Positions 24,463 through 35,542 are shown, counted from the stretch's first letter. The stretch: 64,000 nt of DNA from Hymenoscyphus infarciens (GCA_001414345.1 LLCB01000051.1:177956-241955); one strand, 5' to 3'. Translations and numbers: made by a program. The notes: a model not told the origin generated them from the sequence alone.

Positions 24463-25655
24463 AGGGATGCGAAGACTCAACACCTGTACGCGGTGCATCC
24501 TACGAACCTCTAGCAGTTCTATTTCGCCTCTAGAACTGTCTACAGAGCTAAGTTTAAGTCAAAAAGGCGACGTAGTAATACCCCTTTTTATAACCGTTAG
24601 AGTTTTTAGCCTCTCAACCTTCTATAAAGAAGCCACGTTATATATAGTAATATACTAGATATTAACGAAAAAGACCTATATAGCTTATTTACTTAATAGT
24701 AGTATCTATAGACTACTAAAACAAACTAATTAAGAAAGTCTCTAAAGTTAATTCTATATATTCGCTAATATTAGAGGACTTCTACTCTAGATATACTATG
24801 GAATTATATACGACTCTAAGAAGGTGAGAGCTATATACTAACCTAAGATTAGAGGTGATACTTATAGTAGTTATTCTATATAGTTAGTATATACTATATT
24901 TAAGTTAAGAGAATTACTAGAAGAGGTAAAGGACCCTTAGTAATAGTAATAGAGTAATTAGAAGAGGCCTAGGTAGTATAAATAAAAGTATAAACATAGA
25001 GAGGTTTTTATAACTAAATAATAGACTTTCTACTATTTATATTAAGATATTCAAAGTATATTTAATAGTGTTTTAATAAAGTAGCGAAATACCTCTTAAG
25101 AGGTATAGGACTATAGAGTAGAGAACTGATTCTCTAGTTAGTTATAGAGAACCGATTCTCTACTATTTATATTAGTAGATATTTAAAGCGTGTTTAGTAG
25201 CTCTTAGATAAAGCAGCGAAATACCTCTTAAGAGGTATAGGACTATAGAGTAGAGAGAATAGAAGATAGAACTAGGAAACTTAGATTAGAGATATATTAG
25301 AGGATAGTTCTTAAGATAGTATATTAGAAGACGATTATTATTAGTCTTATATAGAGGAGAGCTAACTAAGCCCTTTTTATAAGAGCTATTACAAAGTACT
25401 AAATTAGTCGTCTATAAGAACGACTAAAAACATTAAATTTAAATTAGAATAGAGGGAATAGAAGGAGATACTAAGCTATTACTAGGATATAAAGCTAGAA
25501 GCGTAGAGGTATATATATATAGTAGGCCTAGTAATAGGCACTCTAAGGAGTATATAAGCTACTTTTAGATAAAACCCTATAAATAGTACGTCTACATAGC
25601 GCCGGCTCTAGGCAGCTAAAAAGACTATTTAAATATAAAAAAAAAAAAAAAAAAA
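24463..25655 (+). mobile_element. Decayed poly(A)-tailed retroelement (LINE-like, probably 5'-truncated)
   Basis: The right end is a run of 19 A (25637-25655). The element is flanked by GATA-repeat sequence: GATAGATAGATAG at 24450-24462 and the same tract at 25656-25672, which fits a target duplication of about 13 bp. The interior is very AT-rich with frequent TAG/TTA triplets and no coding frame, as after RIP. Structure, not protein similarity, supports the call. Because the flanking tract is a microsatellite, the duplication could be coincidental. Confidence 0.6.
25030..25257. repeat. Imperfect tandem duplication inside the retroelement
   Basis: Two diverged copies of about 100 bp, offset by about 130 bp. 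Both contain CTACTATTTATATTA and the perfect palindrome ATACCTCTTAAGAGGTAT. Confidence 0.8.
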
Positions 25656-25672
25656 GATAGATAGATAGATAG

Positions 25673-27976
25673 TGATGAGGAGGTAAGACGAGACGAGACA
25701 TTCGATGTCCCGTTCATCTTATGAAGATCTGAATTGACGCCTCCCGCTTTGCTTTCGTTTCTTTTTCCTTTTCTTTTTGCTTTCTTTTTTCTTTTTCTTT
25801 TTTCTTTTCGTCATCAACTTATCAACTTATCGTCACATTCTTAGCTTACAATTTTACATCCGTACGTACATAGACAGGTGTTTACGTATAAGTTAATACG
25901 CATTAAATTTCATTAACCAACCAACCCTCCGTAAACCAACGAACCGAACTGAACTGAACCGAACCGAAGCTTACTTTCTTTGTAAATGCGAGATTGCGAT
26001 ATGGCGAAATGGCGATATGCGATATGGCGATATGCGATATGGCGATATGCGATATGGCGATATGGCGAAATGGGTGCAAGGTTACCGAGTGTAAGGCTGG
26101 CTGGCTGGCTGGTTGGATTGGCTGGTTGGTTGGTTGAAAGTTCCCGAATGGAGGATGTTAATTCTTGATTGTTAATTCTTGATTGTTAATTCTTGATTGG
26201 GTTGTTGGTTGTTGGTGCGGGCGGGCGGGACGGAAGATTTTATTTTAAGATTATTTAAGATTATTATGATGGATGGTACGATGGTACGATGGTAAGATAG
26301 GGGGTGTGAGAGAGCACAGCGCGTAAGGGATGTGGCGCTTATTTTTTTTTTTCTTTTTTCTTTTTTTTCTTTTCTGCGGGCGTTTAAGATTTGGGGGGGG
26401 GGCTGTGGTTGGTAGGTAGGTTAGTAGGTATTCTTTTATTCTTTTATTCTTTTACTTTTTGGGGTGGTGAGGTTGGGATGTTGGGAGGTTGGGAGGTTGG
26501 TACTGGGGAGTTATTATTTTGCTTTTGGTTTTAGTTTTATATGTTTCATTTCTTCAGTTCCTTCTTACTGCGGTTTTTGGTGTTTGTTTTGGTTATTCAT
26601 TTGGGCGTTTGGGTGTTAACGGAAGGAGATTCTACAGTTGACGGTGTGTATTCCACCATCGAGGTTTTCATGCAAGGTAGATTTTCCTCACGAAAGTGCT
26701 CTTCTTCTTCTTCTTCTTCTTCTTCTTCTGTTTTTCCTATTTCCCCCTTTCTTATCTTCCCGTCTTGCGCGTGGATGCTTGCTTTATTTTATTGTATAGT
26801 ATAGTTTAATGGTCGTCGATTGCTCGCTGATATCAAGGACCCACCCACCTTTCGGTATCAATTTTTAATGCAAGGTAGACATATTTCCGCATAAATCAAT
26901 CTGGTCCAACCCATTTCTTGGTTTTCCTTATTCATTAATTTTGATATATTCCTGGATTTAAAGGTTGCGTGAATAGCGCGGTTCAATTTGAACATTTGTT
27001 TGAACATTTGGGGGCTGAAGCTTCTTTTCCTCCGTAGAGTTGTATCGTACTACGACTATTGTATCTGATTTTCCTCTTTTTTGACGTTCTTCCCGACGTT
27101 CTGTCGTCGTGTTGGATCTCTTTTTTCTTTCTTCCCTGGGTTTGGGGTTTGGATTTGGGAAGCATGATGGGGTAGGTAATTTTAATTTTTTTCGATAGTG
27201 GGATGCATGTATGTGAGGTGGGGTGAGAAATTTAAGCGCTGTCAAACCCCTACCTCCTTACTTTGGCAGATGGAGAAGGGTGATATCTCCGGTATGAGAG
27301 TTTTGGAGCGGTGAGAGGTTTTGGATTTGGATGGGATGGGGTGGATGTTTGGATGAGAGACTGGATTTTGGAGGTGGTCTGGGACTCAAGGACTCTGGGA
27401 TAAGCACAATTCAGAAGAATTGGGAATGTGGTTTCTTGACTTGATCAACAGGTTCTGTATGATGGGTTAAATTGATTGATTGTTTCAAAAAGTACTTAAG
27501 GGAGGCAATGCCTCGTGAATTGATTCCTCATCCACTCTGGTCATGGTTTTGACTGAACTTTGAGGGCAGGGACATTTGGAAGAAATAAGCGATAGGGGTT
27601 GGGATATGGAGGTTCTTTTGCTTTCGGGAAGTACGTTGAAGTTACTTATGCAGAGGGGAAAATGAAACCAGATTATGTCAAGAACAATAGACGGTCACCA
27701 GGACTTTTTGACATCTCAAATCCCATTTTCCTCGACTATTAGTAGTGAAAGAAACACTTTTTTTTTGGTATTCAAGTATAGTACTTAGGACGTACAAGAG
27801 TATCTAGGGAGGAAGAACAATTAGCAGAAATCAATCTAAACCTGCTTTCCGAGCGCGAAACCCATTCATAGTCCGTAATCTAGTAACGCTCTCAGAAGTC
27901 TCATATCAGATAAACCTTCAAATCGCCAAGTGAGATAAAACCAGACCACAACCTCGACCAAGTACTTCTCAAACTA
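25673..27976. other. Low-complexity, microsatellite-rich intergenic region
   Basis: Contains pyrimidine tracts (25740-25810), a 15-bp tandem repeat built from GATATGGC/GATATGC (25996-26070), GGCT/GGTT runs (26096-26135), three copies of GTTAATTCTTGATT (26157-26199), long T runs and a CTT run (26700-26730). No supported gene. The frame at 26958-27245 has no recognisable product. Confidence 0.5.
25996..26070. repeat. Tandem repeat of about 15 bp (GATATGGC/GATATGC)
   Basis: Alternating GATATGGC and GATATGC units repeated about five times. The open frame through it reads WRYAI repeats, which is incidental. Confidence 0.85.
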
Positions 27977-28222
27977 CTAAAATCCTCTCTCCTGAACCCG
28001 TTGTCGACAAAAAGGACACAAAAGTTCTTGTCTCTGCTGCCGGAGTTTTTGAAGCCAGCTGCGAATATAATCATAATGGAAACTATGGTTGCATTGAGGG
28101 AGAGTGACGGTACCTTGACGTACGGGTGACATGGGATCGAGACAGATACTGCATTCTGGTTGCTCGGATCGTGAAGTAGTGCCTGAATGCGTAGTTTCTC
28201 TAAAAACAGCTGGTGTGCTCAT
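27977..28222 (-). CDS. Small RING-H2-like protein lacking one zinc ligand
   Basis: 81 residues starting at ATG 28222. Cysteine/histidine pattern: C24-x2-C27, C44-x-H46-x2-H49, then Tyr52 where a Cys is expected, and C69-x2-C72. It closely resembles the RING of the 488-residue protein about 900 bp upstream on the same strand (compare CNHSFHYDYIRSWL with CNHAFHHDCIHHWL). It is probably a partial duplicate of that gene's 3' domain. The Tyr codon TAT differs from Cys TGT by one G-to-A change. RING domains normally recruit E2 enzymes for ubiquitin transfer. With a ligand missing, this one may be misfolded, non-catalytic or a pseudogene. Confidence 0.6.
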   Translation of the reverse strand: MSTPAVFRETTHSGTTSRSEQPECSICLDPMSPVRQGTVTLPQCNHSFHYDYIRSWLQKLRQQRQELLCPFCRQRVQERGF

Positions 28223-29095
28223 TTTTCGTGCTCTTGCTTCATTCTTGATTACAGCCCCGTCAAAATCGAAATATAGACTGTTTAATGTAGTATTTTAGGG
28301 TCGTTGGGTAGAGCGGAAGAGTTTGTTTTTCCTCTTAGAGTTAATAGGTCTGTGTCTTCTTGTTAAGAACACGGGTGCGATTTATGATTTGGGATTTATT
28401 TTTTGGCCTTTTGTAGAATTACCGGTAGGATACTATATTAAGAAATCTAACATCCAACATAATAATACTTCACAGTTATCTCGGTGATTGAAAGGCGATG
28501 TCAAAGTGGAAAATTTAAGTAATGATGTTTACATCTTAACAAGAAAGGCTAGCATCTTGACGCACAAGCTCCATTTCACTGAAAATATGGGATGTATATG
28601 GGAAAGATAGTGAATGTTTAGAGACAAAAAAATTATATTTTAGTAAGTTTTTTAATTAAGAGGATATATCAGGTTTTTACAATTGACTAGAGGTCAAAAT
28701 CGTCAATTGCCATTATTTGAAAACATATTCAATAGAAGGTATTCAAAGCATGAAAAATAATCCAGGGGCTTTTTTGGTATAATACTTTCTCTCTCTACGA
28801 AAATAAGTAAAATGCTAGTGAGTAAAAATGCAAGATAGCAACTTATTCCTCCTTCCCAAGCTTGCGACGTTCATGACAGAAAATCTGTAACCCCCCCCCC
28901 CCCCAAAAAAAAACCTCATATAAGAGAAAATCTAGTCATTCTTGAGTGAAGATTTCTCGGAGGGAAATAAAATAAAATCCAGAGAAAAACGTAAAGCAGA
29001 ACTCCTCACTTTCTTCCCAACCCTATCTTCCTCACAAGCCTCGACACCAGTTCTCACTTTTCCCTAAACCACCCCTATCTCTCTCCGATGAGAAT
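28223..29095. other. Spacer between the two RING genes
   Basis: About 870 bp, AT-rich, with a C14/A9 homopolymer pair at 28891-28913. No gene seen. Confidence 0.5.
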
Positions 29096-30562
29096 CTAGA
29101 AATTTTCCCCACCCTCAGGTCTCCTTCGTCTCTCCAACTCAGCAAGCTCGCTCCTAAAACGGCGAATTCGTCTATTCAAGTCATCTCTTACCATTCTCAA
29201 ACCTTCGAAACTTTCAGTTTCCTCCTCCAATAGTGCCCCTCTTGGCCTCTCCAAAGCATTCACCATTCCTCCCCTTGGTCTGCCCAAAAAAGTGTAAGTA
29301 TCAACCGGTGTACCGACTTCATTATTTGGTCCGTTGTTTTGTACAACCGTCGAAACTCTCTGACGACACAAAGGGCATGCGATCTCTCTTCTTCCACGAT
29401 GAAGTTGCTGAAGCCAGTGGTGAATACAATCGTGATGGAAAGCGTGGTTGCAGTGACGGAGAATTGTGAAGTTTTGGTTTGTGGAAGTGAGGGTGTCGAG
29501 ACAGATAATACAAGTTGAATCCCCGGATGGCGCGGTATAGGTGGACTGTGGAGCTGGAGAAGAGTTTCTGGTTGGTGGGGGGCTTGGAAGAGGTATTGAA
29601 GGGAAGCGTGTGGCAGCTCTTGCTCGGTCAGCTTGGCGTCGTCGATAATGTTCTCCATAAACTCGTTCAGAGGACACAAATCGTGCTTGCGACTCATCCA
29701 TGATTGCTTCAAATTCAAAACCCCCCACGATATTTCCTGATCCTGGAGTAAGTTCCATTGGTTCATCCGGTCGTGAAGTTGGACGTGAACGTCGTGAAAT
29801 GTTTCTTTCCGAGGACCTAGGAGAAACAGGTGTTGAGTCGGGTAAAGCCGCAGAGTAAGCGAAAGGGGTAGCATGAGGTGCTGCTCTAGAGTTTCTACTG
29901 CGACCGGCAAAGGCTGAATGTCTAACACTTTCATGGGCCATATTTTGCGCCTGTGTCTCATCCCAAATTGAATCCCAAACTTCAGGGTCCGCCAAATTCG
30001 AAGTGTTGTTCTCCATCGCCTCGAAGAGGTTAACCAACTCCACCCCCTCTGACTCGATGTATTCAAATGGCTGACTGACTCCTAATCTTTCTGGTTGAGA
30101 AACTGGAGCAGAGATTAGTGGAAAATCGATTTCGAAGCCCAGCTCTTGGTGTTCTGGTCGAGGAACTGGTCGTCGAAGTGGATTGCTATCGAGAACCACC
30201 TCGCGCGGTTCTGGTCTGGAAAATGGACGTCGTCGACTGCTTCTTTCCGATAGCGAGGGTCTTGGTGACAATGGCCCTGAAATTCCTTCCACTTCTACCT
30301 CCACCCCCCTGAACAAACGCTCTGTAATCGCTGGACCTGTTTCAACAGGACGTCGTGCAGTACTTGAACGCAATATACTTCGGGATGATCTGTGCTCTGG
30401 TGCTTCGCTATTTGTAATTCGGTCCAAATTCGTATGCCGCATTCCGGATGGAAGAGGAAAATAACTTCCTATCTCTTGGTAGCGGGGTTCGATGGTGGTA
30501 TTGTCACGTGGTGACAATGGTATGTAGGGATAGTTGTTGTCGATGTCGTTGGAGGTAGCCAT
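29096..30562 (-). CDS. RING-H2 protein, putative E3 ubiquitin ligase
   Basis: 488 residues, single exon, ATG at 30562. The first 340 residues are disordered, rich in Arg, Pro and Ser, with repeated RPEP/RPEH motifs (residues 115-165) and an acidic patch around 170-210. The RING-H2 finger spans residues 351-399 with all eight ligands: C351, C354, C371, H373, H376, C379, C396, C399. The C-terminus ends in a basic helix (about 455-485) that could form a coiled coil. RING-H2 proteins usually act as E3 ligases by binding an E2; the substrate is unknown. No membrane segment is visible. A small paralogous RING gene lies directly downstream. Confidence 0.85.
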   Translation of the reverse strand: MATSNDIDNNYPYIPLSPRDNTTIEPRYQEIGSYFPLPSGMRHTNLDRITNSEAPEHRSSRSILRSSTARRPVETGPAITERLFRGVEVEVEGISGPLSPRPSLSERSSRRRPFSRPEPREVVLDSNPLRRPVPRPEHQELGFEIDFPLISAPVSQPERLGVSQPFEYIESEGVELVNLFEAMENNTSNLADPEVWDSIWDETQAQNMAHESVRHSAFAGRSRNSRAAPHATPFAYSAALPDSTPVSPRSSERNISRRSRPTSRPDEPMELTPGSGNIVGGFEFEAIMDESQARFVSSERVYGEHYRRRQADRARAATRFPSIPLPSPPPTRNSSPAPQSTYTAPSGDSTCIICLDTLTSTNQNFTILRHCNHAFHHDCIHHWLQQLHRGRREIACPLCRQRVSTVVQNNGPNNEVGTPVDTYTFLGRPRGGMVNALERPRGALLEEETESFEGLRMVRDDLNRRIRRFRSELAELERRRRPEGGENF

Positions 30563-31233
30563 GATTTTTGTATGTTGTAAGGAAGATTTTGACTACCCAC
30601 AAGTTTGAGAGAGAGTGTGTGCTTTTGTAGGAAATCGAGGCGGGCGATTCTCGTCCTTTCACGTTGTGAATCACGCTATGTCTTGTGGGGAGGAAAAACT
30701 AGTATTCACTACTGTGTTTCATGTGATGACGTTTCGGAGACTTTAACGAGTTAGAAATCTGGTTGGTGAATTGGAGAGAGAGATAGGAGCTTGTCAGTCC
30801 CATTTATTGGTTTACTGGAATTTTAAGCGAATTTTAGGGCCTAAGTTAGGCCTTGCACTTTTTAGGTTAAAATTAGGATAGGCACTACCAAAAATTGTGG
30901 TTGTCATCTTTATTTATGACGCGCTTCTAGATATGTGCTTTTAAATATGCCATCATATTTTTAAAGAATATGCACCATGAGCCAAACAGCTACAGCATAT
31001 TTCATTAAAAATGTAGTCATTATAATCAAATATATGACGAGTCGCTTTAAACTGGCAAGTATTTAAATATGTTATAGAGTGAGCCAAACAGTCACTTAAG
31101 GCGGTATGCTTTGGGACTCCAAATGATAAGTGTTTGGAGTACTCAAATATCGGATTATTAGCCTACAATATTTCTAATTTACTTTCTTGATAATTACTAG
31201 GGTATTTTCTCTAACACAATTCTTCCAAACTAG
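30563..31233. other. Upstream region of the RING gene bordering the transposon island
   Basis: About 670 bp, AT-rich after 30800. It contains two copies of GAGCCAAACAG (about 30977 and 31081). No gene. Confidence 0.4.
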
Positions 31234-31241
31234 AATGTAGC

Positions 31242-32220
31242 CAGTGTTTTGGCTTTCCCCGCCTTGGTTAGCCTGGCACTCTGGAGAGGATAGGCTACCC
31301 CTCTCTATTAGGAAAGGAGAGGATAGGCTAATTTCACTTATAGGCTAGGCTGAATTAGGTAGGAGAGATGCTAAATTTAGATAAGAGAGGTAAGAAAGAC
31401 TAAAAGAGGGGGCTAGGCAAGGAGAGATGCTAGGGAGGATAGGATAGGATAGGAAGTATATAAGTAAAAAACATTAAAATAAGTAAAAAGTAATAAAAAG
31501 TACTAATATTATAGACTAATTCAAGAAGCATCAAAAACAATAATATTATTAAAGCTGCTAAAAGACGAGATATTATTATCCTAGTAGATTAGTAACGACC
31601 TAATTCTCTTTATCCTACTACTTGTCTTCTAAGTCCTTTTCTCTCTACTTCTCTTATAACTTTCGGTCTATAATAATCTACGCTTAGAGGTACTAAGTTA
31701 TCTCTATTATATTAGGAACTAGTTAAAGCTTAAATACGAGGGCTTATAGGAGTAAACGGCACTAAATTAAGTGCTCTATCAGGTACTTGATTTACTATAG
31801 TAAAACCCCTGTTTTTAGGTACTCTCCCTCCCTCTTAATTGTCTATAGACGTATAGACATTTTCATAGCTAAAATGTCTATACGTCTATAGACAATTAAG
31901 GAGAGAGGAGAGTACCGATTAGAGACTAATATTATATGCTTTTCTCAGGTGGCACCAAATCTACTAATAACACTATAAATAATATATTTAAGGCTAGTAT
32001 ATACCCTGCCTAGCCTCTTCTATAGACTGGGAAAGGCTACTCTAATACCTCGGATAGGAAAGAATAGATAGAATAAATTTTAGAATAGAATTAGAGTAGC
32101 TAGGAGAAGTAATATATTAGAATAGGATTAGGTAAGATAGTCTTAAAATAGAGGTAGGAAGGAGAAGAATCGTTAAGAAAGGATAGGATAATAGATTAGG
32201 CGGGGAAACCTAAAACACTA
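31242..32220. mobile_element. hAT-like element, copy A (979 bp)
   Basis: The left end reads CAGTGTTTTGGCTTTCC; the right end is its inverted counterpart, AAACCTAAAACACTA. It is flanked by AATGTAGC (31234-31241) and AATATAGC (32221-32228), an 8-bp target duplication with one G-to-A change. The interior is AT-rich with no frame. It is an inverted copy of the element at 34387-35378 and carries a fold-back insert at 31818-31916. Confidence 0.88.
31818..31916. repeat. Fold-back micro-element nested in hAT copy A
   Basis: Two arms of about 46 bp (31818-31863 and 31871-31916) pair almost perfectly around a short loop, including TCTATAGACGTATAGACA. The corresponding place in copy B is uninterrupted, so this is a later insertion. 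GTAC occurs at both edges and may be a 4-bp duplication. Confidence 0.85.
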
Positions 32221-34386
32221 AATATAGCTAAGGTAGTTGATTACTATATATCTTACGCTTCTACCTTTTCCACTCGTGAAGTTTGATTATTATTCACCGA
32301 CACTCTATTACTTGATTATATAAAATAGTCTAGTATACTATCTAGAGAGTAGAGGCTATAAGAAAAACGTATATTTGAAAGAGGAGTATAAATAGATACG
32401 TCTGAAGACGAACTATAAGTTAGACGTGTACTTAGTCAAAATCGCCTAATATGTTATTTCTAGCTAAGAGCCTGTTTAGCTCGTATATATCTAGGATATA
32501 TACTACTAAAAAATAAGAGGTAATATATATATATAGGCACTAATTCTATATATACACTAGTGTTTAGTATACTATATTTAAAAGTAATACAAATCCCACG
32601 TTTAACCTTATATATCTTAGTATATATATAAATAGGATTTATACTACTAAAAAAAGATTTAGACCTCTAGAGATATAAATCTTTAAAAGTTTATATATAT
32701 TACTATCTAGTACTTATATACACTAATATATACACTACGAGCTAAACGATTACTTAGTAGAATAAGAAACAATTAACAATATATACTAACTTATATAAGG
32801 TTACTATTTAGAGCATCTCGTCAGATATCTATATATATATTTAAATAATTTATACGAGCTAAATAGGCTCTAAGAAGTATTACTTTATTTTTTCCAACTT
32901 CTATTATCTAGATAGGATATTGTAAGTTACTAGTAAATCTTCTCTTTCGACGATATTTTGTAAACCGTATGTCGGTATACTTAAGAGTAAGTAACTACTC
33001 GGGTTAGCACACGTGAGAACACGTGACCTTCTCGCTTAAGGACTATTTAGGTAGGCATCGTAGCTAGCTTTACTCGGTATATACGAACGAATATATAACT
33101 CTTTTTATATCACTTTTATAACTATAAGTTATACTAATACCGTGCTTTTTTCCTCTTTTTTAATTCTCTATAGTTTTTTCCTTATTTATTTTAGAAAATA
33201 GAAAACTAAATTACTTTATAAGATATAAGACCTAGCTAGAAAGAACCGCTATATCTTCTTATATATTCTCTCTATTTATTACTATATATAAGTAAGTATA
33301 ATAAAAATAAACTTAATTCTTAGAAAACTCTCTTTTTATAAGAAAATCTTTTATACTCTTAAAAAATTTAGATATATATATAATAGTATACCGTTATTCT
33401 AGATAGCTAGGAGTATCTGTTATATATAGGGTTTCAGTAGTTGTTGTCTTATATTGTCTATTTTAGGAAGGTTATATAGATTTAAGCTTTTATATTAGCT
33501 AAGGTTATTCGGTTTTAGACTCTTTTATACTATTCGAACCTCTTATATATAGTAGCCTACTCCTAGAGTAGAAGAGGGATAGTTTTTCCTTTTCTTCTAT
33601 ATTAGAGCCTAGTATCTACGTATATTATTCTGCCGAACGCACTCTTATATACCTCTTTTATAGTAGTGTGTATTTCGTGCTATTATAATATATAAAGTGT
33701 CTGTTTTATTTCTAAAAGGTTTATCTCTTCAGTTATTCTTATACTCTACGTGATTTAGTAGAACGCGGTTCTAATCTTATATTTCTAGCTCTAACGCGAC
33801 TAAATATTTAAATTATTATCTTATTCTTTAAACTCTACTAAAGTATATAATAATATAGAAATTCATTTATCTATAATCTTATGTTTAAAAAGCTCTACTT
33901 AAAAATTAATTATTTTAGCGTAAGTTAGCCTATAATACGAGCCTATCTACTTCTACTACTTCTACTACTTCTACCGCTACTTCTATACTCTTTTATTCTT
34001 CTTTTTAATTAATATACCTCCTCTAGGATAATATAAGGCTAATACTACTCCTAGTACGAAAAAGTCTACTAAAAGAGTCTTAAAAGCTACTAAAAAAGTC
34101 CTTAAAAAGAAGGCCTCTTAAGTACGCCTCGTAGACGTGTTTCTTAACTAAAAAGAATTCTATAAAATAGAAGTTATTAAGAGAGCGAGAGAGATTAAAT
34201 AAAGAGGTAGAAAGAGGCGCACCTCTACTATATATAAAGTAAGTATAAAGAGCTTTAATTCAGATTTTAATATCTTAGCACTTCTAAACTAGCTTAGTAG
34301 TATCGTAGTTTAAAGCTACCTAGATTTTAGTCTAAAACTACTCTAAATAAGAGTAGTTTCAAACCGGACTACAAAACGCGTCTATA
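32221..34386. other. AT-rich decayed DNA between the two hAT-like copies
   Basis: About 2.2 kb without coding frames. It contains a Harbinger-like element (32468-32870) and RIP-like triplet composition throughout. Probably remnants of older transposons into which the hAT-like copies inserted. Confidence 0.6.
32468..32870. mobile_element. Harbinger-like miniature inverted-repeat element
   Basis: The left end is GAGCCTGTTTAGCTCGTATA and the right end is TATACGAGCTAAATAGGCTC, its near-perfect inverse. TAA flanks both sides (32465-32467, 32871-32873), the 3-bp TWA duplication typical of PIF/Harbinger elements. 403 bp, no coding capacity. Confidence 0.75.
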
Positions 34387-35378
34387 TAGTGTTTTAGGTT
34401 TCCCTGTCTAATCTGTTATCCTATCCTTCCTTAACGATCCTTCTTCTTCCTACCTCTATTTTAAGGCTATCTCGCCTAATCCTATCCTAATATATTACTT
34501 CTCCTAGCTACTCTAATCCTATTCCGAAATTTGTTCTACCTATCCTTTCCTATCTAAGGTATTAGAGTAGCCTTTCCCAGTCTATAGAGGAGGCTAGGCA
34601 GGGTATATACCAGCCTTATATTACTTAGTCTCAGGCGTAATAGTCTATAGCGAGACCTAGTAAAGCAGGGTTTATTTAGAAGGCCTCGCTATAGACTAAT
34701 TCGCCTAGGACGAAGTATTTATAGTATTATTAGTGGATTTGGTACTACCTAAGAAAAGCATATAATATTAGTCTTTAATTAGTACCTAAAAACAGAGGTT
34801 TTACTATAGTAAATCAAGTATCTAGTAGAGCACTTAATTTAGTACTGTTTACTCCTATAAGCTCTTGTATTTAAGCCTTAACTAGTTTCTAATATAATAG
34901 AGGTAACTTAGTACCTCTAAGCGTAGATTATTATAAACTAAAAGTTATAAGAGAAGTAGAGAGAAAAGGACTTAGAAAGTAAGTAGTAGAATAAAGAGAA
35001 TTAAGTCGTTACTAATCTACTAGAATAATACTATAATTTAAGTATAATATCTCGTCTTTTAATAGCTTTAATAATATTATTATTTTTGATACTTCTTGAA
35101 TTAGTCTATAATATTAGTACTTTTTATTACTTTTTACTTATTTTAATATTTTTTACTTATATACTTCCTATTCTATTCTATTCTCTCTAATACCTCTTCT
35201 TACCTAGCCCTCTCTTTTAGTCTTCCTTATCTCTTCTATCTAAATTTAGTATCTCTCCTGCCTAATTCAGCCTAGTCTATAAGTGAAATTAGCCTATCCT
35301 CTCTTTTCCTAATAGAGAGGGGTAGCCTATCCTCTCTAGAGTATTAGGCTAACTAAGGCGGGGAAAGCTAAAACACTG
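34387..35378. mobile_element. hAT-like element, copy B (992 bp, inverted relative to copy A)
   Basis: The ends are TAGTGTTTTAGGTTTCC (first C mutated to T) and GGAAAGCTAAAACACTG. It is flanked by the exact 8-bp duplication CGTCTATA (34379-34386 and 35379-35386). It aligns to copy A in reverse complement over its length, differing mainly by transitions and by one fold-back insert in each copy. No coding frame; non-autonomous. Confidence 0.92.
34622..34715. repeat. Fold-back micro-element nested in hAT copy B
   Basis: Arms at about 34628-34657 and 34681-34710 (shared core AGTCTATAGCGAG) pair around a 23-bp loop. Copy A lacks the segment at the matching position, so it is a separate insertion, unrelated in position to the one in copy A. 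Confidence 0.8.
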
Positions 35379-35542
35379 CGTCTATACGTGAGGTATAAGA
35401 ATAACTAAAGAGATAGAGTAGAAAGGGAGGTATAGAGCGCTTATTAGCTATTCTCGAGGATATAATAACTTATGTTTTTATTAAGTAAAGAGAGGAAGAG
35501 TATCTAAGAAATAAGAAATTTTCTAAAAACGTATATTTATAA

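Noticed and set aside
25996..26070. CRISPR-like array
   Set aside because: Units are about 15 bp, contiguous and without spacers, in a eukaryotic context; it is a simple tandem repeat.
31242..35378. A single large transposon with terminal inverted repeats of about 1 kb
   Set aside because: Each arm has complete inverted ends and its own 8-bp target duplication, so they are separate insertions.
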